A DNA stretch of 64,000 nt from JBGASG01 sp046328035 (lineage in GTDB: Bacteria > Cyanobacteriota > Vampirovibrionia > Obscuribacterales > Obscuribacteraceae), in contig JAXLXI010000023.1 of assembly GCA_046328035.1 (NCBI GenBank), positions 15,036 through 79,035 of the forward strand. The letters are read 5' to 3'. Shown here one piece after another: positions 46,556-54,546 of this stretch. Each line of letters begins with the position of its first letter. Positions within the stretch are counted from its first letter, which is position 1. The position numbers were made by a program, and so were the translations under genes. The notes beneath the pieces are model-generated. The model saw only the letters and a list, made by a program, of their open reading frames with translations. It ran no database searches and had not been told where the DNA came from.

Positions 46556-49500
46556 TTAGTAGTAGCCGTAATAGTCGCGGCGTGCGGCCGGTCCACCTTT
46601 GCGGGCGGCGCGGGCTTGTTCGTACTTCTTCACCTGCTCCTTGGCGGCGGCGATTTCGTCATCGCGCGCTTTCTCGAAAGCAGCCTTCTGTTCAGCCGTG
46701 ATCAGTTTGTTGTCCACAAGAGTCTGCAAGTCCTTATCCGTCACCGGGTGACCGAGTTTCTTAGTCAGGTCGGCCCGAACTTCATCGTTCATGCCAGGAA
46801 TACGACTCACCGCATCCGGTACCATCGAGGTGGCGATGCGTTCGCGCTCACGGTGTTGATTGGCTTCGTCGCCGTGGAGATGCAATTCGGTCTTGTACGA
46901 GATGCTGTTCCACGCCCGCGGCAGATCTTTAGGCGTGTAGTGGTCTTTATTAGGATCGAGCTTGGCATCAGGGAAACCGCTGGCCTTCATAACTTCGTTG
47001 AGCCAGGTATAGATTTCCTTGTTGGTGGCATTCTTGCCGAGGTGACGCTGCGCGAAGGCATAAAGCGTTTCCTTCGGTTGCAGTTTGTCGATTTGCGGCT
47101 GGTTGTCGTACTCTGTCAGCTTTCTATTCAGCGGCGTGTCGGGCAGGTCGCTGCTGGTGGCGCGCGCTGGTCGTTCTACCTTGTCGCTCGGCATGCGAAT
47201 TGTTTCGCCTGGTTGCAGTGCCGGGTTCGCCTTCAGTCGATCGATAAGCGCCTGATTGCCGACGTTGGCCATCAAGATATCTTCGACGGTGACCTTGTTT
47301 CTTTCTGCCAGCTTCTGCAGCGTGTCGCCCTGCACGACTTTGTAGTCGGAGGTTGTGAATTCGACGCGGTGTCCGTTCGGTTCTTGATCGATGTGACGCA
47401 GCTTGCCGTCGGCCATCGGTACGTCGTACATGTACCGTCCATCGGGGAAGGGTGCGAAGTTCTTCACTTCTACCGGCTTCCCGTCGGCTGTCACTGTCAG
47501 CTGCGGCTTGCCGCTGCCGTCGAGGACGATTGTTTCTTTGCGGTTGCCTTCTTTGAAGTAGTTCTCGACTGCCAGGACATTCTTGTTGTCCTTGTCCAGT
47601 TTGATGGTGGAGGTGTCGCCGTTTGGACCTTCCCACTTGTTGGTGTGTGTACCGTCGGGGTTGGTGGTGGACGTGGTCACCGATTTGTCGGGCAGAGTTT
47701 CGCGGCGAGTGGTGGCATCTTGATAGACGCGGGCGCCGTCTGAGTTGCGCGTGTATTCATAGCCGCCGGTCGGGTATATTTTGATGTCCTTAGCGTCGAC
47801 TTTCTGGCCGTCGCGCTCGATCATCAGTTGACCATCCGGACCCTTCTTCACCACTTCGTTGTGGGCCGTAGGCTTGGGTGGATCGCCCTCCATGCGGGTG
47901 ATGTTGCGCTGCATGAAATCCAGATTGCCGTTCGCATCGAAGCCGGTGCGAATAGTGCTGCCGTCCGCCGCTTTCTCTTCGCGCACGTTGCGTGTGGTTT
48001 CCTGGGTGACGGTGACGCCGTTGCCCTTGGTATAACTGTACGATCCGTCGGCGTTGACTTTGACGTTATCGACTTTGCCGCCGGCGGTCGGGCTTTGAAT
48101 CTGCCATTCGCCATTGGTGCCGCGAGTCAGCGTTTCATTCGGTCCGCCTTTGCCGGTGTGAACGATGCTGGTCGCTTCGCCCTTCTCGTTGAACGTCAGA
48201 ACGGTCTTGCCGCCTTTGCCCTGCGAGTCGGTAATTTCTCTGGTGCCGTTGGCGTTCTGTTTGACGATGGCACCGGATTCGGTTGTGTAGGTGTACTCGC
48301 CGTTGGCGCTGACTGCCAGGCTGGTTGCCTTCTCGGTGGAGGTGCCACCATCTTTATTCTTGCGTTGAATGCTGTAGCTGCCGTCGTCGTTGCGGGTGAG
48401 CGTTTCGGTTTCGCCGTTGACATTGGTGCGCGTCAGCGTGGCGACCTGATCTTGCCCATTCACCTTGACGGTGGTGACTTTGACAGTATCGCCCGATGGG
48501 AGCTTGACGCCTTCCGGCGGAATGCTTGTTGCTTCGGTGCCTTTCAGCGGAACTGTTTCAACAGGCGCCGGTGCACCGGAGTCTTTACCGTTGAGCGATA
48601 GTTTGTGATCGACGCCGGCGGCATCTGTATAGGTGAGAACGCCGAGGTCGGCGCCTTTGTTGCCCATGACCGGGTCGATTATCTGGCGAGCGCCGTCAGC
48701 CGGATTGGCAGTCCATGGTTTTCCTGGTTCGCCCGGCGTGTAGGTGATTGGCTTGTTATCGTGGTTGCCGCTGGATTCGATAATCTTGGTTGGTTTAGTC
48801 GGATCGCTGCCGTATTCGAACACCATGGTTCTGCCGTCCGGATAGAGCACGCTCTGCACTCTTCCTTGCGAGTCGACGGCGACTTCCGAATTGTCTTTGT
48901 TGTGGGTGACGACGAGCTTGTCCGTTCCGGGACCGCGGTTTACTTCATACTTGAACTCGCCGGTCTTATCATCGACTCCCGGAGGAGTGACGATCATGGA
49001 CATCACATCGCCTTTCTGATTGCCTGGACCGAAGCGATGGTTCTTGTCGTTGATGAACCCGTAGCCACCATTGCTGGTGGTCAGCGAGTACGAATCGCTC
49101 GGGCCCGCGATGCCGGTCAAATTATTGTTGCCGTCGCGAATAAATCTTGTCTCCGAGCCATCGGCGGCGGTGACTGCGACCACTTTGCCTTTATCCGTGG
49201 CAATCTCGGTGCCGGTCTGTGCGTTCTGTTCGTAGGTGAGGTGGTCGCGTGTGCCGGTGGCGTTTTTCTGTGCCCACTTCGCGAGGTCGTCGCGGGTGAG
49301 GCGGTTGCCGGTTTCGCCTGTTTCTTGTCGAGCCAGATCAAATCGACGCAGCAGGCTTTCCGCCAGCAAGCGGTTGTACGGCGACTCGTCTTTGTTGTTG
49401 ACGGCAGCCTGGAGGTTTTCTTTAGTGAGTGCGTTGTCTTTGCCGTACTTGGTGACCAGGTCGCCGCGTGCTTTGTCATCGAGCAAAATCGACGGCAACA

Positions 49501-49672
49501 CGCCTTTCGCCTCGAGCTGTTGACTGACAGCGGCGAAGTCGGATTGTGAGGTCACGTTGTTGGTAGTAAGTGCGGTCGATATCTGCGTCCGAACCGCGTC
49601 ATCAGGCGGCGTGTCGGCTTTGACCTTAGTTTGAATATCATCTGCCGCAGCTTGTGGCTTGGAGTCACCCAT
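46556..49672 (-). CDS. Giant LysM and YD-repeat protein
   Basis: A 1038-aa protein from ATG 49672 (AAGGATG before it). No signal peptide. After a helical N-terminus (about 1-150), residues 160-800 are repeats of the type DGRTMVFEYG and NADGSYSYTKGNGVTV, YD-like beta strands. A canonical LysM follows (DYKVVQGDTLQKLAERNKVT, then ANPALQPGETIRMP, about 820-875). Then comes a second LysM-like piece (KETLYAFAQRHLGK) and a Lys/Arg-rich coiled tail. Peptidoglycan binding is expected from LysM. It is related in style to the genes at 1-1784 and 34903-37299 but has no visible peptidase domain. Confidence 0.82.
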   Translation of the reverse strand: MGDSKPQAAADDIQTKVKADTPPDDAVRTQISTALTTNNVTSQSDFAAVSQQLEAKGVLPSILLDDKARGDLVTKYGKDNALTKENLQAAVNNKDESPYNRLLAESLLRRFDLARQETGETGNRLTRDDLAKWAQKNATGTRDHLTYEQNAQTGTEIATDKGKVVAVTAADGSETRFIRDGNNNLTGIAGPSDSYSLTTSNGGYGFINDKNHRFGPGNQKGDVMSMIVTPPGVDDKTGEFKYEVNRGPGTDKLVVTHNKDNSEVAVDSQGRVQSVLYPDGRTMVFEYGSDPTKPTKIIESSGNHDNKPITYTPGEPGKPWTANPADGARQIIDPVMGNKGADLGVLTYTDAAGVDHKLSLNGKDSGAPAPVETVPLKGTEATSIPPEGVKLPSGDTVKVTTVKVNGQDQVATLTRTNVNGETETLTRNDDGSYSIQRKNKDGGTSTEKATSLAVSANGEYTYTTESGAIVKQNANGTREITDSQGKGGKTVLTFNEKGEATSIVHTGKGGPNETLTRGTNGEWQIQSPTAGGKVDNVKVNADGSYSYTKGNGVTVTQETTRNVREEKAADGSTIRTGFDANGNLDFMQRNITRMEGDPPKPTAHNEVVKKGPDGQLMIERDGQKVDAKDIKIYPTGGYEYTRNSDGARVYQDATTRRETLPDKSVTTSTTNPDGTHTNKWEGPNGDTSTIKLDKDNKNVLAVENYFKEGNRKETIVLDGSGKPQLTVTADGKPVEVKNFAPFPDGRYMYDVPMADGKLRHIDQEPNGHRVEFTTSDYKVVQGDTLQKLAERNKVTVEDILMANVGNQALIDRLKANPALQPGETIRMPSDKVERPARATSSDLPDTPLNRKLTEYDNQPQIDKLQPKETLYAFAQRHLGKNATNKEIYTWLNEVMKASGFPDAKLDPNKDHYTPKDLPRAWNSISYKTELHLHGDEANQHRERERIATSMVPDAVSRIPGMNDEVRADLTKKLGHPVTDKDLQTLVDNKLITAEQKAAFEKARDDEIAAAKEQVKKYEQARAARKGGPAARRDYYGYY

Positions 49673-50187
49673 CTCAAAACATCCTTCTATATAGCTAGGC
49701 GCACGGAAAGGAAAGGACCTGGTTAGTAAAAAACTGGTCTGGCGTGGCGGCGTCGAGCTCGGGGTGGGGTGAGGAGCGAAGCAGCGACGGACTGAAGCAC
49801 CGGTTATAGTCATCATGCCCAGAAAAGCGCTTTTCCTAGCGCCGGGCAGGCTTTTTAAGGATCCAAATGGAGGGATCCGTCCCGTCCAGAGCGCAAGGGG
49901 TGCGGCGCTGGAGAGGATTTGGTCGTTCGTATGACCGGGGTGGTGGTCAAAGAATTCGCCCAGGGAAAAGGCGCGATTTCTCGACGTTTATCGTCTCATG
50001 GGAGGCGTGACAATCACGTGAAACGGGCACCCCCAGGAAGGGGCAGTTGACAGATTAGACCGACCGGTCTACTATAGATTTATCCGATTCGATTAGTTCA
50101 GTTCGATAGCCCAACCAACAGCCCAACCAATTCCCATTCGCACCGCCGGGCATGACGTAGCGGTGCGCTAGATCGAGGTGTCTCCAA
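49673..50187. other. Intergenic region between divergent genes
   Basis: About 515 bp. Near 49822-49835 lies the palindrome GAAAAGCGCTTTTC, itself enclosed by TGCCC/GGGCA. Two GGATCC sites flank AAATGGAG (49859-49878). The promoter and operator of the LRV gene lie at 50047-50075. No ORF is convincing. Confidence 0.5.
50047..50075 (+). promoter_or_regulatory. Promoter with TetR-type operator in its spacer
   Basis: TTGACA (50047-50052) and TACTAT (50070-50075) are 17 bp apart. The spacer holds the palindrome TAGACCGACCGGTCTA (50056-50071), a classical TetR-family operator shape. Binding would block RNA polymerase. No TetR gene is in the window, so the regulator acts from elsewhere. Confidence 0.7.
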
Positions 50188-50568
50188 ATGTTTGATTATT
50201 TGCTGGCAGGAAACGTTGAAGTAACTGCTTCTCTTCTCGAAGAACTCGCCCAGTCGTCCGATGTTCGTGTGCGCGCCCGCGTCGCCGAACATCCCAATAC
50301 GCCGCTGCCCGTCCTCTTCAAATTGTCGCGGGATGAAAGCGGGGAGGTCAGGCAAAGTATTGCCTTCAGTCCGCGGCGAACCAATTCGATGCTCATGCGC
50401 CTTGCCACCGATGAGAATGCCGATGTCCGTTATGCCATCGCTGAGGATGTCGGTGCACCATTAGTGATACTGCTGCAACTTGCCGCCGATGAAAATCCAT
50501 ATGTCGCCGCGCGCGCACTCAGAAGTCTCGCCACGAGCGCACCGCCGCCAGCCGAGGCTGCCGCGTAA
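50188..50568 (+). CDS. Leucine-rich repeat variant (LRV) protein
   Basis: A 126-aa protein made of about four repeats of 24 residues: VRVRARVAEHPNTPLPVLFK, VRQSIAFSPRRTNSMLMRLA, VRYAIAEDVGAPLVILLQLA. The pattern VR..IA..P.TP..LL..L.D is that of leucine-rich repeat variants (PF01816, HEAT-like). Such solenoids bind proteins. Its promoter carries a TetR-type operator, so expression is probably conditional. Confidence 0.8.
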   Translation: MFDYLLAGNVEVTASLLEELAQSSDVRVRARVAEHPNTPLPVLFKLSRDESGEVRQSIAFSPRRTNSMLMRLATDENADVRYAIAEDVGAPLVILLQLAADENPYVAARALRSLATSAPPPAEAAA

Positions 50569-50602
50569 TCGGCCGCCAAGCCGCGTTATCGCGGCAGCAT
50601 AA

Positions 50603-50914
50603 TCATTGCCACAGATTAGGCTGGCGGTTGCGCATGTCTTCTGCTTGCAGGGCGGTTGACGCCGACTCAAGTATCTCCAGTGCTTCGGGCATGTAACGTT
50701 GAAAGTGCTCCGGGCGCACCGCGCGCAAACAGCACTCGGTGTCGCCGACCAGGTCGGAGTATTTGTGCCCGTCGCCAAAGCGGCGCCCCGCGCTGATGCG
50801 GTTCACGAAGTGTTCCACCACATGATCGAGCAGCCCGCGCGACAGACCAGAGACAAACAACTCCGGATGATCGAATTTGCTTGTCAGCCCTATCGTGTAA
50901 AACGCCGACGGCAC
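50603..50914 (-). CDS. DUF4262-like protein, probably frameshifted
   Basis: From GTG 50914 the frame gives 103 residues (AFYTIGLTSKFDHPELFVSG, LLDHVVEHFVNRI), typical of DUF4262 (PF14081). The same frame continues upstream without a good start (IKLPFLKKCIDSRGWCTVKY), which looks like the missing beginning of the domain, back to a TGA near 51018. The gene upstream (50937-51350) overlaps it in another frame. One base change near 51000-51020 would join the two. Function of DUF4262 is unknown. Confidence 0.6.
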   Translation of the reverse strand: MPSAFYTIGLTSKFDHPELFVSGLSRGLLDHVVEHFVNRISAGRRFGDGHKYSDLVGDTECCLRAVRPEHFQRYMPEALEILESASTALQAEDMRNRQPNLWQ

Positions 50915-50936
50915 TGTTCTATCGTTGCCGTAGTAT

Positions 50937-51350
50937 TTAACTGTGCACCAGCCGCGGCTGTCGATGCATTTTTTGAGAAACGGCAGCTTGATCTGCAGCC
51001 CGTCGTTGAGCGGTCAATTCACATTCATTGCACCAAGCATCAGGTCGCGCCTGATAGCTGCCATAAGATTGATGCAGTCCCTGATTGCTGGAAGCCGCGA
51101 TGTGCAGACAGAGTGCTGCTGCATATGTTTCTTTGTCGGCATGTTGGGAGCACTTGATTGTCAGCGGCCCTTCACGTTTCTCACCAGGCTCTGCACCAGC
51201 AGATGCTGACGAGCGAGCTTTGCCGCTGCCGCCGACAGCGGTCCCTGTGCGCGCTGCCTTTGCACTGCCGGCGGTGTCAATTTCGCCCGTGTTTGGTCGA
51301 CGACCCAGCCATTTCTGCAGGTTGACTAGCCAGGCTTCTCCGAACTTCAT
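50937..51350 (-). CDS. Hypothetical Cys-rich protein, possibly N-terminal part of DUF4262 gene
   Basis: A 137-aa frame from ATG 51350, directly after the stop of the upstream gene. The segment IKCSQHADKETYAAALCLHI and RPDAWCNECELT has Cys and His spaced like a zinc-binding ribbon. The tail after ECELT (RRAADQAAVSQKMHRQ) looks unlike protein and overlaps the DUF4262 coding frame, so a frameshift is likely near there. A real shorter protein is the alternative. Confidence 0.5.
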   Translation of the reverse strand: MKFGEAWLVNLQKWLGRRPNTGEIDTAGSAKAARTGTAVGGSGKARSSASAGAEPGEKREGPLTIKCSQHADKETYAAALCLHIAASSNQGLHQSYGSYQARPDAWCNECELTAQRRAADQAAVSQKMHRQPRLVHS

Positions 51351-52031
51351 TTATTTGATCTTCGGCTTCGGCTTGAAACTGTAATCAACCAGTTCGGTCA
51401 CCGAACCCACCGGTCCCGATTGCGTCGCCGATTTGATCAGCCCGATGTGATTGGCAAACCAGTAGGTCTTGGTCATGTTGGCGCCGCCCTGGGTGACCTG
51501 TGTCGTCACCTTCATGGTCGAAAACTTCCCCGCCGGCACAAATATGTCTTCCGGTCCGGTGACCTGAGCGTTTTCCGAAATATCCACGCCCATCATGCCT
51601 TTGCCCTTCCACTCCCACGCATCATCTTTGCTGAGCGGATTTTTCAAATACGAATAGACAGGCTCATAGCTGAAGAGCATCTTCTCATCGTCGCCGAACT
51701 GCTCTTTGTGCCGCAGCACCAACCCGGCCGGTTTGGTGTACCAGTCGTGGATGGGCTTGGTCGACTGCGTGTCGACTTTGAAAATCACGGTTTGATCGGG
51801 TTGCTTCTCAGCGCTGATCACCTTCATCGTGAAGTTGCTTTGTTTGCCCTCGCCGGTGGTCGTTTGAAACTTCCACCAGTCATTGACCCGCAACGGGAAG
51901 TAGTCCGGCGGTGGCGGCTTGACGGACGGCTTGGCGGCTGACTTGGGCGCAGCCTCTGCTGCGAAACTGCTCAGCAACGTGCCACCAAGGGCGGCGGCAA
52001 GAAACGCCAGTGTCACCGGTCTCTTTGTCAT
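51351..52031 (-). CDS. Exported hypothetical protein
   Basis: A 226-aa protein with a signal peptide (LAFLAAALGGTLLSSFAAEAA) and a Pro-rich linker, then a beta-rich domain (YFPLRVNDWWKFQTTTGEGK, YWFANHIGLIKSATQSG). I cannot name the family, although the layout recalls lipoprotein-associated or outer-surface domains. Its ATG directly follows the stop of the PspA gene and its own stop directly precedes the next start, a tightly coupled operon. Confidence 0.75.
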   Translation of the reverse strand: MTKRPVTLAFLAAALGGTLLSSFAAEAAPKSAAKPSVKPPPPDYFPLRVNDWWKFQTTTGEGKQSNFTMKVISAEKQPDQTVIFKVDTQSTKPIHDWYTKPAGLVLRHKEQFGDDEKMLFSYEPVYSYLKNPLSKDDAWEWKGKGMMGVDISENAQVTGPEDIFVPAGKFSTMKVTTQVTQGGANMTKTYWFANHIGLIKSATQSGPVGSVTELVDYSFKPKPKIK

Positions 52032-52841
52032 CTATTTTTTCCCTTTCTTCTCATCGTCGTCTTTGACTTCGACATCGGTGACCATGGGCAGGTTGTCGTC
52101 GTCATCAGGCACCATCGGCACATTCGCATCAACCTGCGTTTTGCCGGACGCTCCCGATGCCGCCGCACCGCCGCTCTCTTTGTCGACCACCAGCTTTACC
52201 TGACCCATTTGCGCTTTCAGAGCCGCCAGGTCATCTTCAATCTGCGCGTTCTCGCCAAGCGCTTTCAGTTTGTCTTCCGCCGGTGTTCTGCTCAGTTCAC
52301 CGAGCGCAGCAGCTTTTGCTTCCCGCTCCATAATCTTCTGTTCGTACTTGCCCATACCGGAGGTGCCGGCAGAATTGGACATGATCTCGCTGGCTTTGGC
52401 CATGGCATCGCCCGCTTTAGCACGCTGAGTCATGCCGTCTTTCTTGACCATGAACTCTTTGAGCTTGCTCTCGAACTCCGCGTGACGCGAGCGCAGTGCC
52501 GCAGTCGTAGTCTTCTGATCTTCCAGCTGTTTCGTCAGGATCTGTGCTTGCTCGTTCAGCTCTCGTTTCTTCATCAGACATTGCTTGGCGATGTCGTCGT
52601 TGTTTTGTTGCACCGCGAGCGTGGCTCGTTTCTCCCATGAAGCGAGATCTTCGTTGTTCTTCTTGATCTGCTGCTCCAGCATCTTTTCATTGGCAATCGC
52701 CTGCGTCACCGCTTGCAGCAACTCTTTGACCTGCTTCTCCAGCTGGTCCTGCGCTTCTTCCGCGAGAACCTCCGGCGTCTCCATTTGCTGCATGCCCTTG
52801 TTGAGCATGGCTTTTATTACGTTCATGAGTCGGTTGAGCAT
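52032..52841 (-). CDS. PspA/IM30 family protein
   Basis: A 269-aa protein from ATG 52841 (AAGGAG before it). Residues 1-225 are long coiled-coil helices of PspA/IM30/Vipp1: MLNRLMNVIKAMLNKGMQQM, then LEKQVKELLQAVTQAIANEK and WEKRATLAVQQNNDDIAKQC. An acidic tail (DVEVKDDDEKKGKK) follows. The family coats and repairs stressed inner membranes. First gene of the operon down to DUF4262. Confidence 0.88.
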   Translation of the reverse strand: MLNRLMNVIKAMLNKGMQQMETPEVLAEEAQDQLEKQVKELLQAVTQAIANEKMLEQQIKKNNEDLASWEKRATLAVQQNNDDIAKQCLMKKRELNEQAQILTKQLEDQKTTTAALRSRHAEFESKLKEFMVKKDGMTQRAKAGDAMAKASEIMSNSAGTSGMGKYEQKIMEREAKAAALGELSRTPAEDKLKALGENAQIEDDLAALKAQMGQVKLVVDKESGGAAASGASGKTQVDANVPMVPDDDDNLPMVTDVEVKDDDEKKGKK

Positions 52842-52995
52842 GCCGATACTCCTTGCCTGGTCATGGCATCCGGCGTCCAATGTCGATTAACCACCAATGA
52901 TAGCGCTTTCGGCATGACAAGAGGACTGCTCGACGCCCGGCGCTTCCCAACTGGTAAACTCTATAGATAGGTCTGTTACCGAACAAAGAGGTCCT

Positions 52996-53319
52996 ATGTC
53001 TGCACTACTGATTGATGCCGAGTCGAGCGATCAATACAACGTTACCGAGCCTTCCTGCAAAATCGGGTCAGGGCCAAACTGCGATATTGTCATTACTGCG
53101 GAAGGCATCTCACCAATGCACGTTCGCATTGAAAAGCAAGGCAACGACTACTGGGCTGCGGTCATTCCCGGTGCGGCGCTCACCCGCAAAGTCAACATGT
53201 TTCAGACTATTCCTTCGTGCACGCTCAATCGCAAAGCGCTGGAAGGCAAGCTGACCAAAATGGCGCCCGGTGACAAACTGCAGATCGGCACCCGCTTGCT
53301 GGTTTTGCATATCATTTAG
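52996..53319 (+). CDS. FHA-like domain protein
   Basis: A 107-aa protein with AGAGG before ATG. KIGSGPNCDIVITAEGISPM and HVRIEKQGNDYWAAVIP follow the FHA pattern of Gly, Ser-Asp/Asn and His that binds phosphothreonine; the usual Ser-x-x-His is replaced by Ser-Pro-Met-His. With a Ser/Thr kinase gene at 56108-58303, phosphopeptide binding is plausible. It is 47 bp ahead of the thioredoxin gene. Confidence 0.75.
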   Translation: MSALLIDAESSDQYNVTEPSCKIGSGPNCDIVITAEGISPMHVRIEKQGNDYWAAVIPGAALTRKVNMFQTIPSCTLNRKALEGKLTKMAPGDKLQIGTRLLVLHII

Positions 53320-53366
53320 TCGGGCACCACTTTCGATACCGCTACACAGTCAGTGAGGACTGAATT

Positions 53367-53927
53367 ATGAGATTTGGCGCGATTGGCATTTCGGCTCTCG
53401 GTCTGGTTTGCATGTTGGCAGCTGGCGGTGCACAGATGGCGCTGGCCGACAAGTCGGCGGGCTATCCGGCGGCCAAAAGCAAGCAGCTCTATGCGGACAA
53501 TGACTTTCGCGGCAAGCAGGCGCCCAAGCTCCAGGTCGAAAAATGGATCGACGGGCCCGCGCCGGACACCAAAGGCAAAGTGGTGTTGATCGATTTCTGG
53601 GCGACGTGGTGCGGACCGTGCCGGCATCTGGTGCCCGAACTGAATGGGTTCCAGAAAAAATTCAAAGACGATCTGGTTGTAATCGGACTTTCGGATGAGA
53701 GTGAAGAAACTCTAAAAGCCTTCAAGAAGTCGAACCCCATGGACTACTACGTGGGCACCGACACGTCGCGCGCCATGAAGGATAAGATTGGCGTCAAGGG
53801 CATCCCGCACGTAATGATCATCACTCCCGATAACGTAGTGCGCTGGCAGGGCTTCCCCGGTCTGGGCGATGACCCGCTCACAGAAGAAACCATCGCGCAA
53901 ATTATCGCCGCCAGCAAAGCGAAGTAA
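53367..53927 (+). CDS. TlpA-like exported thioredoxin
   Basis: A 186-aa protein with a signal peptide (IGISALGLVCMLAAGGAQMA) and a thioredoxin fold: WATWCGPCRHLVPELNGF (Cys82, Cys85) and cis-Pro in VKGIPHVMIITPD. TlpA/ResA-type proteins reduce disulfides or haem-binding cysteines outside the cytoplasm. A Cys15 in the signal region could be a lipobox, but the spacing is not clear. Confidence 0.9.
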   Translation: MRFGAIGISALGLVCMLAAGGAQMALADKSAGYPAAKSKQLYADNDFRGKQAPKLQVEKWIDGPAPDTKGKVVLIDFWATWCGPCRHLVPELNGFQKKFKDDLVVIGLSDESEETLKAFKKSNPMDYYVGTDTSRAMKDKIGVKGIPHVMIITPDNVVRWQGFPGLGDDPLTEETIAQIIAASKAK

Positions 53928-54055
53928 TCGTCAGTTCAGCGTGTCACATTTTTTGCACGGCTCCAGCGCCCATGCGCGTTTGAGGTGTGCGCAATTAAGT
54001 ACCGACTAGAGGCGGTGTCGTTTGCTACGCTGACGAGCACTGTCAGGAGCTGATC

Positions 54056-54529
54056 ATGGTTGACTCCAAAAAATATCCACCCGGAACGCGCTGGGGCGAC
54101 CTCGCCGTCGCGCTTGGTTACGCATCTCGAGACCAGGTCGAGAAAGCATTTGATCTCCAGAAAAACGACGCGCGTTATAAGGGCAAATTGATCGGCGAGG
54201 TTATGGTCGCCGAAGGCATGATTACTAAGCAACAGAACGAGCGACTCGAACAAGTGCAGAAAGAGTTGCGCGCGCGCATGGATGCTATGGAAGACCCGTC
54301 GCAAATGACGCCCGAGCAAGTGACCAAACTGATCACCGATATCAATGAAGAGATCGAAAAACGCGGGCAAAGACAAGGTGAAGGCGGGCAGGAGAAACAA
54401 GCTACACCGGAGCGGGCGGCAGCGCACCACTTCGATGTCGACTTTCTACTTGCTGAAAGTGCGTCCGCCGGGCAAAGAAACAGCGCGACCATCGAGCGCC
54501 TCCATCATGTAGATTCACGGACCAGCTGA
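54056..54529 (+). CDS. MshEN/GspE-N-like small protein
   Basis: A 157-aa protein with CAGGAGC eight to nine bases before ATG. Residues 12-70 (GDLAVALGYASRDQVEKAFD, KLIGEVMVAEGMITKQQNER) match the GspE/PilB N-terminal (MshEN-like) fold, a cyclic-di-GMP or ATPase-linked domain usually fused to secretion ATPases. Here it stands alone, with a Glu/Lys-rich helix behind it. The last 30 residues look random and may be a frameshifted end. Confidence 0.68.
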   Translation: MVDSKKYPPGTRWGDLAVALGYASRDQVEKAFDLQKNDARYKGKLIGEVMVAEGMITKQQNERLEQVQKELRARMDAMEDPSQMTPEQVTKLITDINEEIEKRGQRQGEGGQEKQATPERAAAHHFDVDFLLAESASAGQRNSATIERLHHVDSRTS

Positions 54530-54546
54530 GTGGTGCTTCCGGCTAA

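Noticed and set aside
46616..47743. Long plus-strand open frame (375 codons)
   Set aside because: Opposite the LysM/YD giant gene; valine- and phenylalanine-rich composition typical of antisense reading of GC-rich code.
48605..49549. Long plus-strand open frame (314 codons)
   Set aside because: Same reason: antisense of the YD-repeat region, no motif.
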